This document shows, piece after piece, positions 1 to 9,295 of a stretch of 30,414 nt of DNA. The stretch lies in contig CAYUFT010000013.1 in NCBI GenBank assembly GCA_964444115.1, forward strand, positions 1 to 30,414. Reading direction: 5' to 3'. The DNA is from UBA349 sp964444115. Lineage in GTDB: Archaea > Methanobacteriota > Methanobacteria > Methanobacteriales > Methanobacteriaceae. Position numbers and translations under genes: made by a program. How positions within the stretch are numbered: position 1 is the stretch's first letter; each line of letters begins with the position of its first letter. Under the pieces are notes generated by a model. The model saw only the letters and a list, made by a program, of their open reading frames with translations. It did no database searches and was not told where the DNA came from.

Positions 1-1303
1 TTAATTCATCGGGTGATGGTAAATAACTCTGAATAAGTTTATTTTCTACAGAATCAATTAAATCTCTTCGTAACTGATTTATTTCTCGCAAAGGCATAAA
101 AAGAGTTCCATTGTAGTTTAAATTTTTGAAAATAACATTAAATGGCTTTTTCCCCACTTTAATGATTTGTTTTTTTATTTCATTTACACTGACAGGCCTA
201 TTTATGGCCTCTTCCATAGGCATACTTGCCTTGACTTTAGTAGTTATCTTTCCATTAGGACCTACTAATTCTGCCTTCAGCTCAGGATAATTATTTTCAA
301 GAACCTTAAACTCAATTTTCAAATTTAAAAATCTTTTTTTAGACTCAAAGGAGAGCATTAAATTTTTTAAATCATTTTTACGGGTTAAATAAACTTTAGA
401 CTTTGTATGTACTGGTTTTTTTGCTGGTATTATCAGGTTTTTCCCATTGAGTGCGGGTTCAACATCCAGATCAAATCCAGTACTTTTCAATTCGTTATCC
501 ATATCAAAAAACAACCCATCTCCTTTTTGAGGAATGGTAAGTGTTCTTAAAGAAATAATCACCTTTTTATCTTTCCCTTTGATTTTTTTCACATCACCAA
601 TATAAAGACCCCTATGACCTGGTTTTTCCCGAGCCATAATATTATTTTTAGGACTAGGCAACAGATGTCCTGATGTAAATTCTCTGTTAAATGCAAGTTT
701 GAGAGTTTCTATATCTTCTTGTAGTGGTTTCCAATTACCTTCAGCTATTTTATCAAGAGCCCTTCGATATATTCCTACCACAATACCCACATATTCTGGA
801 GATCTCATGCGGCCTTCAATTTTTAGACTTTTAATCCCAGATTTTACTAATATGTCTAGATGTGGATAATGGGCCAAGTCCCTAGTTGATAGCAAAAAAT
901 TTTCAGATAAATCAACTTTATTCAGGTCATGAGGCCGACCATAATTATCCTTGGGCCCATAAACTAAAGAATAGGGTTTTCTACATGGTTGGGCACACAT
1001 ACCTCTATTTCCACTCCTCCCACCTATGAATGAAGAGAGAAGGCACTGGCCAGAATACCCATAGCATAAAGCACCATGAAGGAATATTTCCAGATCCAGA
1101 TCACTGGATTTTACAAATGATTTGATTTCATCAATTGAGAGTTCACGAGAGAGNNNNNNNNNNNNNNNNNNNNNNNNNNNNNNNNNNNNNNNNNNNNNNN
1201 NNNNNNNNNNNNNNNNNNNNNNNNNNNNNNNNNNNNNNNNNNNNNNNNNNNNNATAGATTCAATAGACCCTGCGGGTGCTAAGAGTTCAGGAATATTTCT
1301 CAA
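1..1303 (-). CDS. U32-family peptidase-like protein (partial, interrupted by assembly gap)
   Basis: Seen: a minus-strand reading frame starts with TTG at 1303, 6-7 nt after a strong GGAGGAG site (revcomp of 1308-1316). It opens with MRNIPELLAPAGSIE, the typical U32 N-terminus. After the run of N it resumes as LSRELSIDEI and then carries the U32 signature EIFLHGALCYGYSGQCLLS followed by GNRGMCAQPCRKPY, with the cysteines expected of the family. About 384 codons remain open to the left edge, so the 3' end is missing. Known: U32 proteins include collagenase-like proteases and tRNA/rRNA hydroxylation factors such as TrhP and RlhA, and many have a C-terminal extension, as here. The exact substrate cannot be assigned. 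The N run happens to keep frame, but the family needs roughly 120 residues there, so the real gap is probably longer than 100 bases. Not a pseudogene on this evidence. Confidence 0.9.
   Translation of the reverse strand, partial: MRNIPELLAPAGSIESXXXXXXXXXXXXXXXXXXXXXXXXXXXXXXXXXXLSRELSIDEIKSFVKSSDLDLEIFLHGALCYGYSGQCLLSSFIGGRSGNRGMCAQPCRKPYSLVYGPKDNYGRPHDLNKVDLSENFLLSTRDLAHYPHLDILVKSGIKSLKIEGRMRSPEYVGIVVGIYRRALDKIAEGNWKPLQEDIETLKLAFNREFTSGHLLPSPKNNIMAREKPGHRGLYIGDVKKIKGKDKKVIISLRTLTIPQKGDGLFFDMDNELKSTGFDLDVEPALNGKNLIIPAKKPVHTKSKVYLTRKNDLKNLMLSFESKKRFLNLKIEFKVLENNYPELKAELVGPNGKITTKVKASMPMEEAINRPVSVNEIKKQIIKVGKKPFNVIFKNLNYNGTLFMPLREINQLRRDLIDSVENKLIQSYLPSPDEL
1154..1253. other. Assembly gap of exactly 100 N inside the U32 gene
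   Basis: Exactly 100 consecutive N, the usual placeholder for a scaffold gap of unknown size. Comparison with the U32 family layout (start to the LSREL motif is usually about 130-140 residues, only about 50 codons here including the N) suggests some 250-300 bases more are missing than shown. Confidence 0.95.
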
Positions 1304-1553
1304 GAGATCTCCTCCAAAATAATAATTAGTGATAATAGCTATGGTTAAGTTATAAATTATAATATGGTCGAATACTTTTTTCCGATCATTAATACGATAA
1401 AAAGTCTTAATTATTTAAATTCACCAATAAATAAGCATAATTTTGAATTATTAAAAAGCTTATAAACAAAATAAAATTATTAAATAGATTAATTATAGAA
1501 AATTAAATTTTATAGTGAATCATATCCTAGAAACTTGGATGGTTGATTACTAA

Positions 1554-2909
1554 TCATCTAATTTCTATCATCATTTCTGAAACAATTTTAAGGAATTTTT
1601 CAACAATAACTCTGTTTTTCTCTTCGCTTTCTCTCAGCTTTTCCTCAGAAAGCTTTCGATGAATTGCCAGGGCATAAAGGTCGGCTAATTGTTGAACTAC
1701 TATTAAATCATTTTCGGTGTAATGTTCTTTACTATTAGATAGTGCTATCATTCCTATTCTTTTATCATTTAACATGGCCGGAACACCAAGGAAATTGTTA
1801 ATAGGAATATGTCCTTCAGGTGTTCCTCCAGATCTATTGTCTTCAGATGGGTTATTGGTAAGTATGGCTTTATTATTATCCAGAACCCAACCCCATAGGC
1901 CTCCTACATCATTAAATGAAAATTCATTTTCGAAAATATTATCCATATGGCACTTTTCCCATACTTTTTTAGTAAGACTGAAATTTTTAAGTTCTCTAGT
2001 ACCGGGTTCTAAATAGCCTACAAAGCCGAACTCACTTTTAGTAAGGTCTCTAGCATATTTTAATACTTGTTTTGAAATATATTCAATATCTGTAGGATTT
2101 AGTAGTTGTTTTCCTAAATTGGCCAGAACCATATTAACTTCTGTTTCATGTGAAAGTGCATCTTCTGCCTTTTTTAAGTCAGATATATCTCTTAAAAGCC
2201 CAGTAATTCCAATTAATTCACCTGCAGCGTTTTTTAGTGGGGAAAGTGATGTTTGGAAATAAACTGGCTTATGAACAATATTTACGGACCAGTTATAAAC
2301 AATGTTTTCACCATTTAAAACTCTTTTATTGGCTTCTTGGTGAATTTTCCCATCATCACCAAAGATTTCAGTTGTAGTTTTACCAATTAAATCTTCAGCA
2401 TGTGCACCATATCGTTTAATTTGATTTTCAGAAATCATGGTGCATCGCTCATCTAAATCCAGTGTGAAAAGTATGTCCTGCATTGAACTAACTATTATTC
2501 TATATTTTTCTTCACTTTCTTTAAGTCTAGTATCCATTTCGTTTTTATAAAGAGCTACTTCAATGACACTGTGTAATTCACGGTCTTCAAAAGGTTTTAT
2601 TATATAACCAAAGGGCCCAGTATATTTAGCTCTTTTGAGAGTTTTCTCATCAGAATATGCAGTGAGATATACTACAGGTATCTTAAATTTTTCCCCAATT
2701 ACTTCTGCTGCTTCAATACCATCAATATTTCCTTTTAATACAATGTCCATTAAAATAATATCTGGTTTGGTTTTTTCAGCCATTTCAATAGCCTTCTCAC
2801 CAGAGGAAACTGTGGCACTGACTTCATATCCTAAACTATCAAGCCTCTGACTAATGTCAATTGCTACGATACTTTCATCTTCCACTACCATGACTTTAGT
2901 TTTAGACAT
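1554..2909 (-). CDS. Response regulator with PAS and GAF domains (REC-PAS-GAF)
   Basis: A 451-residue soluble signalling protein. Residues 1-120 are a receiver domain: acidic pocket E10/D11, phospho-acceptor D55 in LMDIVLKG, T83 and K105 (IIKPF). A short helix (ESEEKYR) leads into a PAS domain at about 130-250 ending in the usual GITGLLRDISDLKKAE, then a GAF domain at about 265-420. The C-terminus is a coiled segment (KLSEEKLRESEEK) followed by about 20 residues and a TGA stop. Known: REC-PAS-GAF chains are common in methanogens, usually followed by a histidine kinase; none is present here, and no continuation is visible in other frames past the stop. It may act as a phosphorelay intermediate or partner sensor. 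Ligands of the PAS and GAF domains cannot be read from sequence. The start is ATG with GGGGTGAA 5 nt upstream. Confidence 0.88.
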   Translation of the reverse strand: MSKTKVMVVEDESIVAIDISQRLDSLGYEVSATVSSGEKAIEMAEKTKPDIILMDIVLKGNIDGIEAAEVIGEKFKIPVVYLTAYSDEKTLKRAKYTGPFGYIIKPFEDRELHSVIEVALYKNEMDTRLKESEEKYRIIVSSMQDILFTLDLDERCTMISENQIKRYGAHAEDLIGKTTTEIFGDDGKIHQEANKRVLNGENIVYNWSVNIVHKPVYFQTSLSPLKNAAGELIGITGLLRDISDLKKAEDALSHETEVNMVLANLGKQLLNPTDIEYISKQVLKYARDLTKSEFGFVGYLEPGTRELKNFSLTKKVWEKCHMDNIFENEFSFNDVGGLWGWVLDNNKAILTNNPSEDNRSGGTPEGHIPINNFLGVPAMLNDKRIGMIALSNSKEHYTENDLIVVQQLADLYALAIHRKLSEEKLRESEEKNRVIVEKFLKIVSEMMIEIR

Positions 2910-3174
2910 AATTCACCCCTTAATTAATACAAAAAGGTTAATTTTAATAAATTTTAATAAACTATTAGTTTTTGATTAAATATTTAGAAGAGATTCTTAT
3001 TATAAATATCTACTAAAAATTAAGTGAATGTAAATTATATTTAAAAAAAACATTTTGACTTTAAAAATAATATTTTTTACATTATTAAAATTCTATTTAA
3101 AACATAAATTAAATGTTTGTTTGGATACACTTTAAGAAAAGAATTATTAGGATATAAATATATAATGAAATCCT

Positions 3175-3798
3175 ATGTACATTTGTTTGGAAGGTATTGA
3201 TGGTGCAGGAAAGTCTACTCAGGTAAAACTACTGGAAAAATGGCTTGAAGAAAATGGATATGCTGTAGAAATGATTGTGGAACCTACTTCATCTCCTGTG
3301 GGTGTACTAATCCGTGAAATGCTTCAAAATCCTCGGGCCACAGAACCTGAATTTCAAAAGATTTTGGGCCTTCTTTTTGCAGCGGATAGACTAGCTTTAA
3401 AAGATAAACTTCTGGAAAATGGCGAAAATCTCGAGAATGATAATAAAATAATGCTCAGTGACCGTTGTTTTTATTCTAGTCTGGCCTATCAAAGCCCTTT
3501 TGAATGGATAAGTGAGATAAATAAATATTCTAAAAGGCCAGATTTAGTGATTTTCTTGGATATCGATGTTAAAACTGCAGTTTCTAGATGTCAGGGAATT
3601 GATAAATTCGAAAATGAGTCTTTTTTAAAGAAAGTAAGTGATAATTATAGGAAAATAGGGGAAAATTCTTTGAAAGAACATAAAAAAGAAAATTTTCTGG
3701 TTATTAATGCCAATAATGGGTCAAATCTGGTTCACCATGACATAAAAAAAGCATTAGCTCCTTATTTAGGAATTTGTGTTGAGGGGATAGTAGATTAA
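3175..3798 (+). CDS. tmk: Thymidylate kinase (dTMP kinase)
   Basis: Phosphorylates dTMP to dTDP with ATP, needed for dTTP supply. The 207-residue product has the usual length. The P-loop GIDGAGKST is at residues 7-15; the acceptor region has a DR motif (SDRCFYSSLAYQ, D96-R97), and RPDLVIFLDI (121-130) matches the family's core strand. The start is the ATG two residues before the first core strand (MYICLEGIDG); no Shine-Dalgarno site precedes it and an AT-rich TATA-like stretch (3153-3165) lies just upstream, so translation may be leaderless, although the spacing is a little short. It stands alone on the plus strand, convergent with the small gene at 3877-4092 and ending in a long T tract. Confidence 0.95.
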   Translation: MYICLEGIDGAGKSTQVKLLEKWLEENGYAVEMIVEPTSSPVGVLIREMLQNPRATEPEFQKILGLLFAADRLALKDKLLENGENLENDNKIMLSDRCFYSSLAYQSPFEWISEINKYSKRPDLVIFLDIDVKTAVSRCQGIDKFENESFLKKVSDNYRKIGENSLKEHKKENFLVINANNGSNLVHHDIKKALAPYLGICVEGIVD

Positions 3799-3837
3799 TT
3801 AAATAAAGATAAAATAGAACATCGCTAAAAATAATTA

Positions 3838-3846
3838 TTTTTTTTT
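3838..3846 (+). terminator. T-tract terminator after tmk
   Basis: Nine consecutive T about 40 nt after the tmk stop. Oligo-T tracts are the standard intrinsic termination signal of archaeal RNA polymerase. It lies between two convergent genes. Confidence 0.55.
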
Positions 3847-3876
3847 AAAAAATAAGTTTATAAAAAATTTATAAAA

Positions 3877-4092
3877 CTATTCTGTTTTTGATGGTTTGGT
3901 TCGTCCTTCAAATAATTCAATTCTTTTATTTAGTGATTTAACCATATATTCCCTAACTTTTTCCAACTCTTCCATTTCTCCTTTTAGCACAGGTCCGTGG
4001 TCAGTGTGGGCCAAATCAACCTCGTAATTGGTAATTATTTCAGCCATGTTTCTTTCTGTTACTCCTGGAGGAATTCTCATTTCATATAGCAT
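3877..4092 (-). CDS. Small conserved hypothetical protein
   Basis: A 71-residue protein if read from ATG 4092. A longer frame from GTG 4101 exists, but the AGGTGAT site (revcomp of about 4097-4103) overlaps that GTG and sits 4 nt before the ATG, so the ATG is preferred. The product starts MLYEMRIPPGVTERNMAEI, is charged, has no membrane segment, and its alternating hydrophobic pattern (beta-alpha-beta like) suggests a small compact fold. I do not recognise the family. It lies 146 nt downstream of tyrS on the same strand, with long A tracts between, so co-transcription is possible but not clear. Confidence 0.7.
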   Translation of the reverse strand: MLYEMRIPPGVTERNMAEIITNYEVDLAHTDHGPVLKGEMEELEKVREYMVKSLNKRIELFEGRTKPSKTE

Positions 4093-4238
4093 TATTATCA
4101 CCTGATGAATTTAAATTTAAAAATTTCATTTTTTTTTTAATTTTTTTTTAAATTTTTATTCTATTTAATGGATTCATCTATTAAAATAGCATGTTTTTAA
4201 CTATTCTGGTTAAATTATAATTTAATAATTTGATTTTA

Positions 4239-5201
4239 TTAATTTTCAGCCATATAGTCTCGCACTGGATTTAAAAATTCTATTAAATAATCAGTAACTG
4301 CATTTTTAAGATCCAATGGATGTAATTTCTCCTGAGAGTACATATCAACCAGTTCAGAATAATCTAATTCAAGATTTCCCCCGAATTTTTCAGGTCTTTT
4401 AATTATCAGTTTCTCAATAAATGGGAAAATAAAGTGCTTGGCCATTTCAATAACTGGATTTCCTTCTACTTCTCCTGCAGGACAGTAGCTTTTCTTCATC
4501 TTTTTCTTTATATCTCCTGGGGAATCATCAATGGCAATGAAATTGCCTTTACTAGAAGACATTTTCTCAGAACCATCAGTTCCATGTAGTAATGGTGTGT
4601 GCAAACATACGGGAGCGGTTTTTCCAATACGGGGCAGGTTTTCCCGGGCCAGCATATGTATTTTTCTCTGTTCCATTCCACCCATAGCCAGATCAGTTTC
4701 TAAAAATACCATATCAATAACTTGCATGAGGGGATAAATTACTTCGGCCACTTTGTGGTCTTCTGCATCCCTTGTAATCTGTGCCATACTTCTTTTAGCC
4801 CTTACTAATGTAGTAAGAAGTGCTAATTGATACACTTCTGTAGTATATTCTTCTTTGGTTTGGAAACTGGATCCTAGAATAAATTCTGTTTCTGTTGATA
4901 GTCCTAAGGCCAAAAAACACTTTTTATTATATTCAGCTACTTCTTTTATTTCTTCTAAACTTCCTTTACCATTTAAAAAAGCATGATAATCCGCTAAGAG
5001 TATTTTTATTTTAAATCCTGCTTTTTGCAGATCTATCATTTTCATTACAGTTATGGTGTGACCTAAATGGACTTTTCCAGATGGTTCATAACCAATATAG
5101 GCTATTGGTTGCTCTTTTTTGAGCTTTTCTTCAAGCTCCCCTTCGGTAATTACTTCCAGTGTCCCCTGTGTAATTAACTCTATTTTTGATTTTAAGTCCA
5201 T
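4239..5201 (-). CDS. tyrS: Tyrosyl-tRNA synthetase (archaeal/eukaryotic type)
   Basis: Charges tRNA-Tyr. The 320-residue chain is the compact archaeal form without the bacterial C-terminal S4 domain. The class I signature is HLGH at 45-48, within YEPSGKVHLGH; the second ATP-binding motif is KMSSS at 213-217. GGMEQRKIHMLARE (174-187) matches the tyrosine/ATP pocket region typical of TyrRS rather than TrpRS. ATG 5201 is preceded by GGTGA with a 5-nt A spacer. It lies 64 nt downstream of the NMD3 gene on the same strand, so the two may be co-transcribed. Confidence 0.95.
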   Translation of the reverse strand: MDLKSKIELITQGTLEVITEGELEEKLKKEQPIAYIGYEPSGKVHLGHTITVMKMIDLQKAGFKIKILLADYHAFLNGKGSLEEIKEVAEYNKKCFLALGLSTETEFILGSSFQTKEEYTTEVYQLALLTTLVRAKRSMAQITRDAEDHKVAEVIYPLMQVIDMVFLETDLAMGGMEQRKIHMLARENLPRIGKTAPVCLHTPLLHGTDGSEKMSSSKGNFIAIDDSPGDIKKKMKKSYCPAGEVEGNPVIEMAKHFIFPFIEKLIIKRPEKFGGNLELDYSELVDMYSQEKLHPLDLKNAVTDYLIEFLNPVRDYMAEN

Positions 5202-5265
5202 TTTTTCACCATGATAAAAATATTTAAATATTTTGTAAATTTATATTAGTTTTAAATATTGTAGA

Positions 5266-6327
5266 TTAGTTATTATTCAGTGATTGGGGAAGTATATATA
5301 TTTCTCCATGGATTTGAATAACAAAAATTTCTTGACCGATTTTAAAGTCAACTAAATTTTCAGTAAGGCTTAAATCAATAGGCTGAAATGTTTCAGGGTG
5401 TAAAATCTGAATTTCCGTAGGTGATTTTGAAGTTATGCTTGTTATTTTAATTTCACTTGCTTTGGCTGGAGATTTTATTTTTTCATATTCCTTCCAGAGT
5501 ACACTGAAACTTTTTAAATTCTTCAAGTTATCTGCAATAATTTTTCTAGAATCAAATGACTTCACTTGACCTATTTGGTCTTCATATTCAATGAAGTCGC
5601 CTACTTGAAATTCTGGAAGGCGTAGAGAAATCCATGTCCGATAAAGACCCTTTCCTGTAGATTTGTCTTGACTTATAAGTCGCGGAGATTCTTTGGTGAT
5701 TCCTCCCAAAACTTCTTTTAAAGCAGATATAACTTTACGGGCCGATTTTTGGGATCCGATATAATAATCGATCCCTTCCTTCATTTCTACCCTCTGGGCA
5801 AGATAGGCCATACGACTTTTTTCCCACATACGGGTCAGCGTTTCATTAACTACATTATCGGCAGATTCTATTTCTGCTTTATTTAACTGGCGCTTGTCAG
5901 CTCTTAATTGAATAACTGTTTCATAATAACCCGAATTGAATTTACTGCAGTCTGGGCAGACGCTTTTATTAAGTCGAACATTTGCATGATATTTTTGGCT
6001 TACTGATTCACCCATAACGGATCCTTTAACTTGAATCAAGCATTCTGCAATGGAACCTCTCATTTTGAGTATTTCCAGATCTATTTCTGGATTTTCAACT
6101 ATTTCTTTAATTTCAATAGCTGCTTCCAGGGCCTGATAAATAATTTCTTCTTCAGGAAGTCCTAATTCTTTCCATTTACCCTCTTTAAGATTTGAATAAC
6201 AGTGAGCACACATCACAACTTCTATTTCATCAGGGAGTGAAATTAATTGAAAATCCTTTAAAAAACAGTCTTTACAAATACCTTCAATCATTTCTTTATC
6301 GGTGCTACCGCATTGTGGACAAAACAT
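5266..6327 (-). CDS. NMD3-like 60S/50S ribosomal subunit biogenesis protein
   Basis: A 353-residue archaeal homologue of NMD3. The N-terminal part carries the CxxC knuckles typical of the family: C3/C6 and C18/C21 (CPQCGS...CKDC), C40/C43 (CAHC) and C124/C127 (CPDC). The middle domain (about 145-260) contains YIGSQKSARKVI and PRLISQDKSTGKGLYR, which fit the NMD3 core, followed by a beta-rich C-terminal domain. Known: eukaryotic NMD3 is the nuclear export adaptor of the large subunit; archaea have no nucleus, so a role in late large-subunit maturation or anti-association is the usual inference. ATG 6327 has GAAGGT upstream. Neighbours are translation genes (tyrS, aIF2-beta). Confidence 0.9.
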   Translation of the reverse strand: MFCPQCGSTDKEMIEGICKDCFLKDFQLISLPDEIEVVMCAHCYSNLKEGKWKELGLPEEEIIYQALEAAIEIKEIVENPEIDLEILKMRGSIAECLIQVKGSVMGESVSQKYHANVRLNKSVCPDCSKFNSGYYETVIQLRADKRQLNKAEIESADNVVNETLTRMWEKSRMAYLAQRVEMKEGIDYYIGSQKSARKVISALKEVLGGITKESPRLISQDKSTGKGLYRTWISLRLPEFQVGDFIEYEDQIGQVKSFDSRKIIADNLKNLKSFSVLWKEYEKIKSPAKASEIKITSITSKSPTEIQILHPETFQPIDLSLTENLVDFKIGQEIFVIQIHGEIYILPQSLNNN

Positions 6328-6539
6328 AAATAATTACCTTCAAAATTCGTATTTAAATTTGATATCAATATTTTAATTACAATACATTCTAAAATATTAT
6401 TCAATCAATAAAAAAGGACTCAATTAAAGATTTTAATACTAAAAACCTTAGTCTAATAGGGAATTATAATTTAAATTATTAATTAAAAAATACACGATTT
6501 AAAAATAATTTAATTATAATTTTTTTTAATAATACTCGA

Positions 6540-6947
6540 TTAGAGAGTTTTTAGAGGGGCTTTAGCACCACAGGCCGCGCACTTGAGTAAAAATATACGA
6601 TCTTCTCTGATGATTTTGGTATCTGGCCTATTACACTCATGGCACATAACGAATTTTTGAACATAATCCTCTAATCGCTCATTTATTAAAAAGTGAGTGA
6701 ATTTTCCCTGCATGATGGCCCTCCCACCTTCCAGGTTTCCAGCAGTACCTAATTCTCTTAATAAGAACTTTAATAAGTGTTGAGGGTCTCGGTTCATGGC
6801 ATCTGCTATTTCTCTGAAATTCTGGATGAAAGTTCGGTTTCCTTGAATTACAGAATAAGCTTTAGGAACGCTGAAACGTTTAGTTTCAAATACTTCTGGG
6901 GGCAATTGTTCAATGGCCCGGTCTAATAATTTATCATAATCACTCAT
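6540..6947 (-). CDS. Translation initiation factor aIF2 subunit beta
   Basis: The 135-residue length is standard for archaeal aIF2-beta. Residues 20-90 hold the conserved core (IQGNRTFIQNFREIADAMNR, then HLLKFLLRELGTAG). The C-terminal zinc ribbon has C102/C105 and C123/C126 (CHECNRPDT...CAACGA). It works with alpha and gamma subunits to deliver initiator tRNA to the small ribosomal subunit. ATG 6947 has a strong GGAGGC site 6 nt upstream. It follows the MCM gene after 95 nt, a common archaeal pairing of replication and translation genes; 212 AT-rich bases separate it from NMD3. Confidence 0.95.
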   Translation of the reverse strand: MSDYDKLLDRAIEQLPPEVFETKRFSVPKAYSVIQGNRTFIQNFREIADAMNRDPQHLLKFLLRELGTAGNLEGGRAIMQGKFTHFLINERLEDYVQKFVMCHECNRPDTKIIREDRIFLLKCAACGAKAPLKTL

Positions 6948-7042
6948 AATAATGCCTCCAAATAGGGTAAATAAAATTTAAATAGAAATTTGGCGGAAAA
7001 ATAAAATTTAATTGAAAAATTAAATTTCAAAAATCAAAAGGA

Positions 7043-9040
7043 TTATACAACCTTGAGGTAACCTCTGGAAGGTTCAAATATTACTCCTTTGTGTTTGAGG
7101 TTTCTTACAAACTCTTCCACCTTTTCTTCGCTTACATTATATCTATCTGCCATCTCAGATATAAGAATATTGGTAGGAGCACGTCCACCATATTCTTCCT
7201 CTAGTTCCTGTATTACGTCCAGAAGTATTCTTAACTTATCTCTTTCAGATTTAGGTGGTCTTCCTTCTACTTTGTCAATATCAATTTTTCCGGTTTCAGG
7301 ATCCATTCCCACTTGTTTTAAACAGGCCTGAGTTAATTTAATGGCCTGATGGGCATCTTCTGCATCTACTTCTGGTTTAAGTTTTATTTTAGCACTGGCT
7401 TCAGATAATCGGATAATCGCTTCTAACTGCCGGGCAGTAATAGGTACTGGTGAATCGTCATCAATGGAATTGTTTCTCATGGAAACGTAGAATTCTTCTA
7501 ATACATCCATGGCCTTGTCTGTAAGAACCGGGTGAATATTACGCCTTGCATAAGCAATGTATTTTCTTAGAAGTTCTGGATCAATCTCAAAATGCATATT
7601 GTCTTCTTTGTGCGTATTTAAAATGTGACGGGCCAAACTTCTATCCTTTTCTTCTTCGGGTTTATCTTCCACTACAAATGTCAAATCAAAACGAGAAAGA
7701 ATAGTAGAGGGCAAATCAATCTGTTCGGCTAGGGATTTATAACTATCAAAACGCCCAAATTTAGGGTTAGCCGCTGCCAGCACGGAACAACGTGAGTTTA
7801 GGGTAGCCATAATTCCTGCTTTAGCAATACTTATGGTTTGTTGTTCCAGGGCTTCGTGAATAGCCGAACGATCTTCATCTCTCATTTTGTCCAGTTCGTC
7901 CACACAAACGTTTCCCTTGTCTCCAAGAACCAGCGCACCAGCTTCCAGAGACCATCCACCAAATTCATCTCTAACTGCGGCAGCAGTAAGTCCTACACCA
8001 CTGGTACCTTTACCACTGGTGTAAATACCTCGTGGTGCTAGCTTAGAAACATATTTTAACATCTGAGATTTACCAATACCTGGATCTCCTACAATAAGAA
8101 CATGAATATCCCCTCTCAGACGAGTTTTATCATCCAGTTCTTTTCCAGCACCACCAAATAGTTGCAAGGCAATGGCCTCTTTAACATCCCTATAACCGTG
8201 GATGGATGGTGCCGTGGATTTTATAATTTTATCATAAACATGGGGATCTGCAGCCAGTTCTTTAATCTTTTCTTCGTCTTCTGGTGAAACTAATAGTTCT
8301 TCAAACTCTTGTTCGATGTGTTCTGTATAATTACCATAAATAAAATTATTAAATCTTTTTGTTTTATCATCTCGAACTGTTCTCAAAGTTCCAGTTATTC
8401 TTACAATATCTCCTGGAGTAAGAGTATCTACTAAATCATCTTCTAATACAATTAGAATTTGTCGTGGTTGATCTCCACCAGAAAGATTTTCCAGTGGTTC
8501 TTGAACCTTAACTGTTTGAGTATCCATAAATTCAGATTCTTCTTGCAGTAAACGGAAAGAACGACCACCACATTCAGAACAAAGAGATGGCTCAGTTATC
8601 ATATTGCTGCTTTGCGTCACTTCGTGCAAGCGCATGCATCCTCTGCATTCAAAGGTAGCATTAACAATTCTAGGGCGTATTTCGTCAGTTTTACGGACTA
8701 TACCGTCGACTGAAATGAATTTACCTATATATTTACTTCTAAGAAATCTTAAAGGAATATTATTAGTTACATTTTCCAGCCTAATATTCAAATCTGCGTT
8801 TTTTCTTAAAGGATCAATATTTTTAATGGCTTTTATGGAAGCTTTGATTACTTCTTCGGGTTTTTCAATTAAAAGATCAGCTAAATCTGGATCAAACATT
8901 TCTAAATCCAAGTAATCAACTACTATGGATCTCTGGTCCGGATATTTTTCTAATGCTTCAAAAACATTATCTTTGTACTTTGTTGAGAAAAATTCCTCGA
9001 ATTTGGCCAGTGATGTTTTGGTTTTATCGGAAGTTGTCAT
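7043..9040 (-). CDS. mcm: Replicative DNA helicase MCM
   Basis: The single archaeal MCM, forming the hexameric 3'-5' replicative helicase. At 665 residues it is full length. The N-terminal domain has a zinc site C132/C135/C154/C157 and an OB fold. The AAA+ domain has Walker A GDPGIGKSQ (318-326), Walker B VCVDELDKM (378-386), sensor-1 region LAAANPKFG (421-429) and an arginine finger in LSRFDL (R450). The last 70 or so residues form a winged helix ending VIFEPSRGYLKVV. No Shine-Dalgarno site precedes ATG 9040; a TATA box 23-30 nt upstream fits a leaderless mRNA. No inteins are present in the ATPase motifs. Confidence 0.97.
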   Translation of the reverse strand: MTTSDKTKTSLAKFEEFFSTKYKDNVFEALEKYPDQRSIVVDYLDLEMFDPDLADLLIEKPEEVIKASIKAIKNIDPLRKNADLNIRLENVTNNIPLRFLRSKYIGKFISVDGIVRKTDEIRPRIVNATFECRGCMRLHEVTQSSNMITEPSLCSECGGRSFRLLQEESEFMDTQTVKVQEPLENLSGGDQPRQILIVLEDDLVDTLTPGDIVRITGTLRTVRDDKTKRFNNFIYGNYTEHIEQEFEELLVSPEDEEKIKELAADPHVYDKIIKSTAPSIHGYRDVKEAIALQLFGGAGKELDDKTRLRGDIHVLIVGDPGIGKSQMLKYVSKLAPRGIYTSGKGTSGVGLTAAAVRDEFGGWSLEAGALVLGDKGNVCVDELDKMRDEDRSAIHEALEQQTISIAKAGIMATLNSRCSVLAAANPKFGRFDSYKSLAEQIDLPSTILSRFDLTFVVEDKPEEEKDRSLARHILNTHKEDNMHFEIDPELLRKYIAYARRNIHPVLTDKAMDVLEEFYVSMRNNSIDDDSPVPITARQLEAIIRLSEASAKIKLKPEVDAEDAHQAIKLTQACLKQVGMDPETGKIDIDKVEGRPPKSERDKLRILLDVIQELEEEYGGRAPTNILISEMADRYNVSEEKVEEFVRNLKHKGVIFEPSRGYLKVV

Positions 9041-9062
9041 TGGTCAAATATATTATACTTAG

Positions 9063-9070
9063 ATTATAAA
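9063..9070 (-). promoter_or_regulatory. TATA box of mcm (leaderless promoter)
   Basis: TTTATAAT on the minus strand, 23-30 nt upstream of the mcm ATG. This is the archaeal TATA-to-start distance, so transcription probably begins at or next to the start codon. No ribosome binding site is present, which agrees. Confidence 0.55.
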
Positions 9071-9295
9071 TTCTTTACTAGAGAGCAAAAAAAATACTAA
9101 ATGAAATACCAGAAAATTTTTATTATAAAGTGAATTAATATGAATGATATATTTTAATTATATTAATTAACTATTATTCTATAGACTAAATTAATTAACT
9201 CTAAAAATAATGATAATAATTCTTTATTATTAATGAACTGGAATTGCATATTTAGAATTTTATAGTGTTGTATATATTATGGTTCAGGTGATTAA

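Noticed and set aside
1122..1322. Plus-strand ORF across the N gap
   Set aside because: It is the antisense shadow of the U32 gene start; most of it is N, and the minus strand shows the family N-terminus and a ribosome binding site.
4129..4149. Long T10/T9 tracts as a terminator
   Set aside because: They are T-rich on the plus strand, but the flanking genes are both on the minus strand, where the tract is poly-A. Probably simple AT-rich spacer.
8604..8915. 103-codon plus-strand ORF inside mcm
   Set aside because: Antisense to the well-conserved N-terminal domain of MCM; no start signal and no recognisable product.
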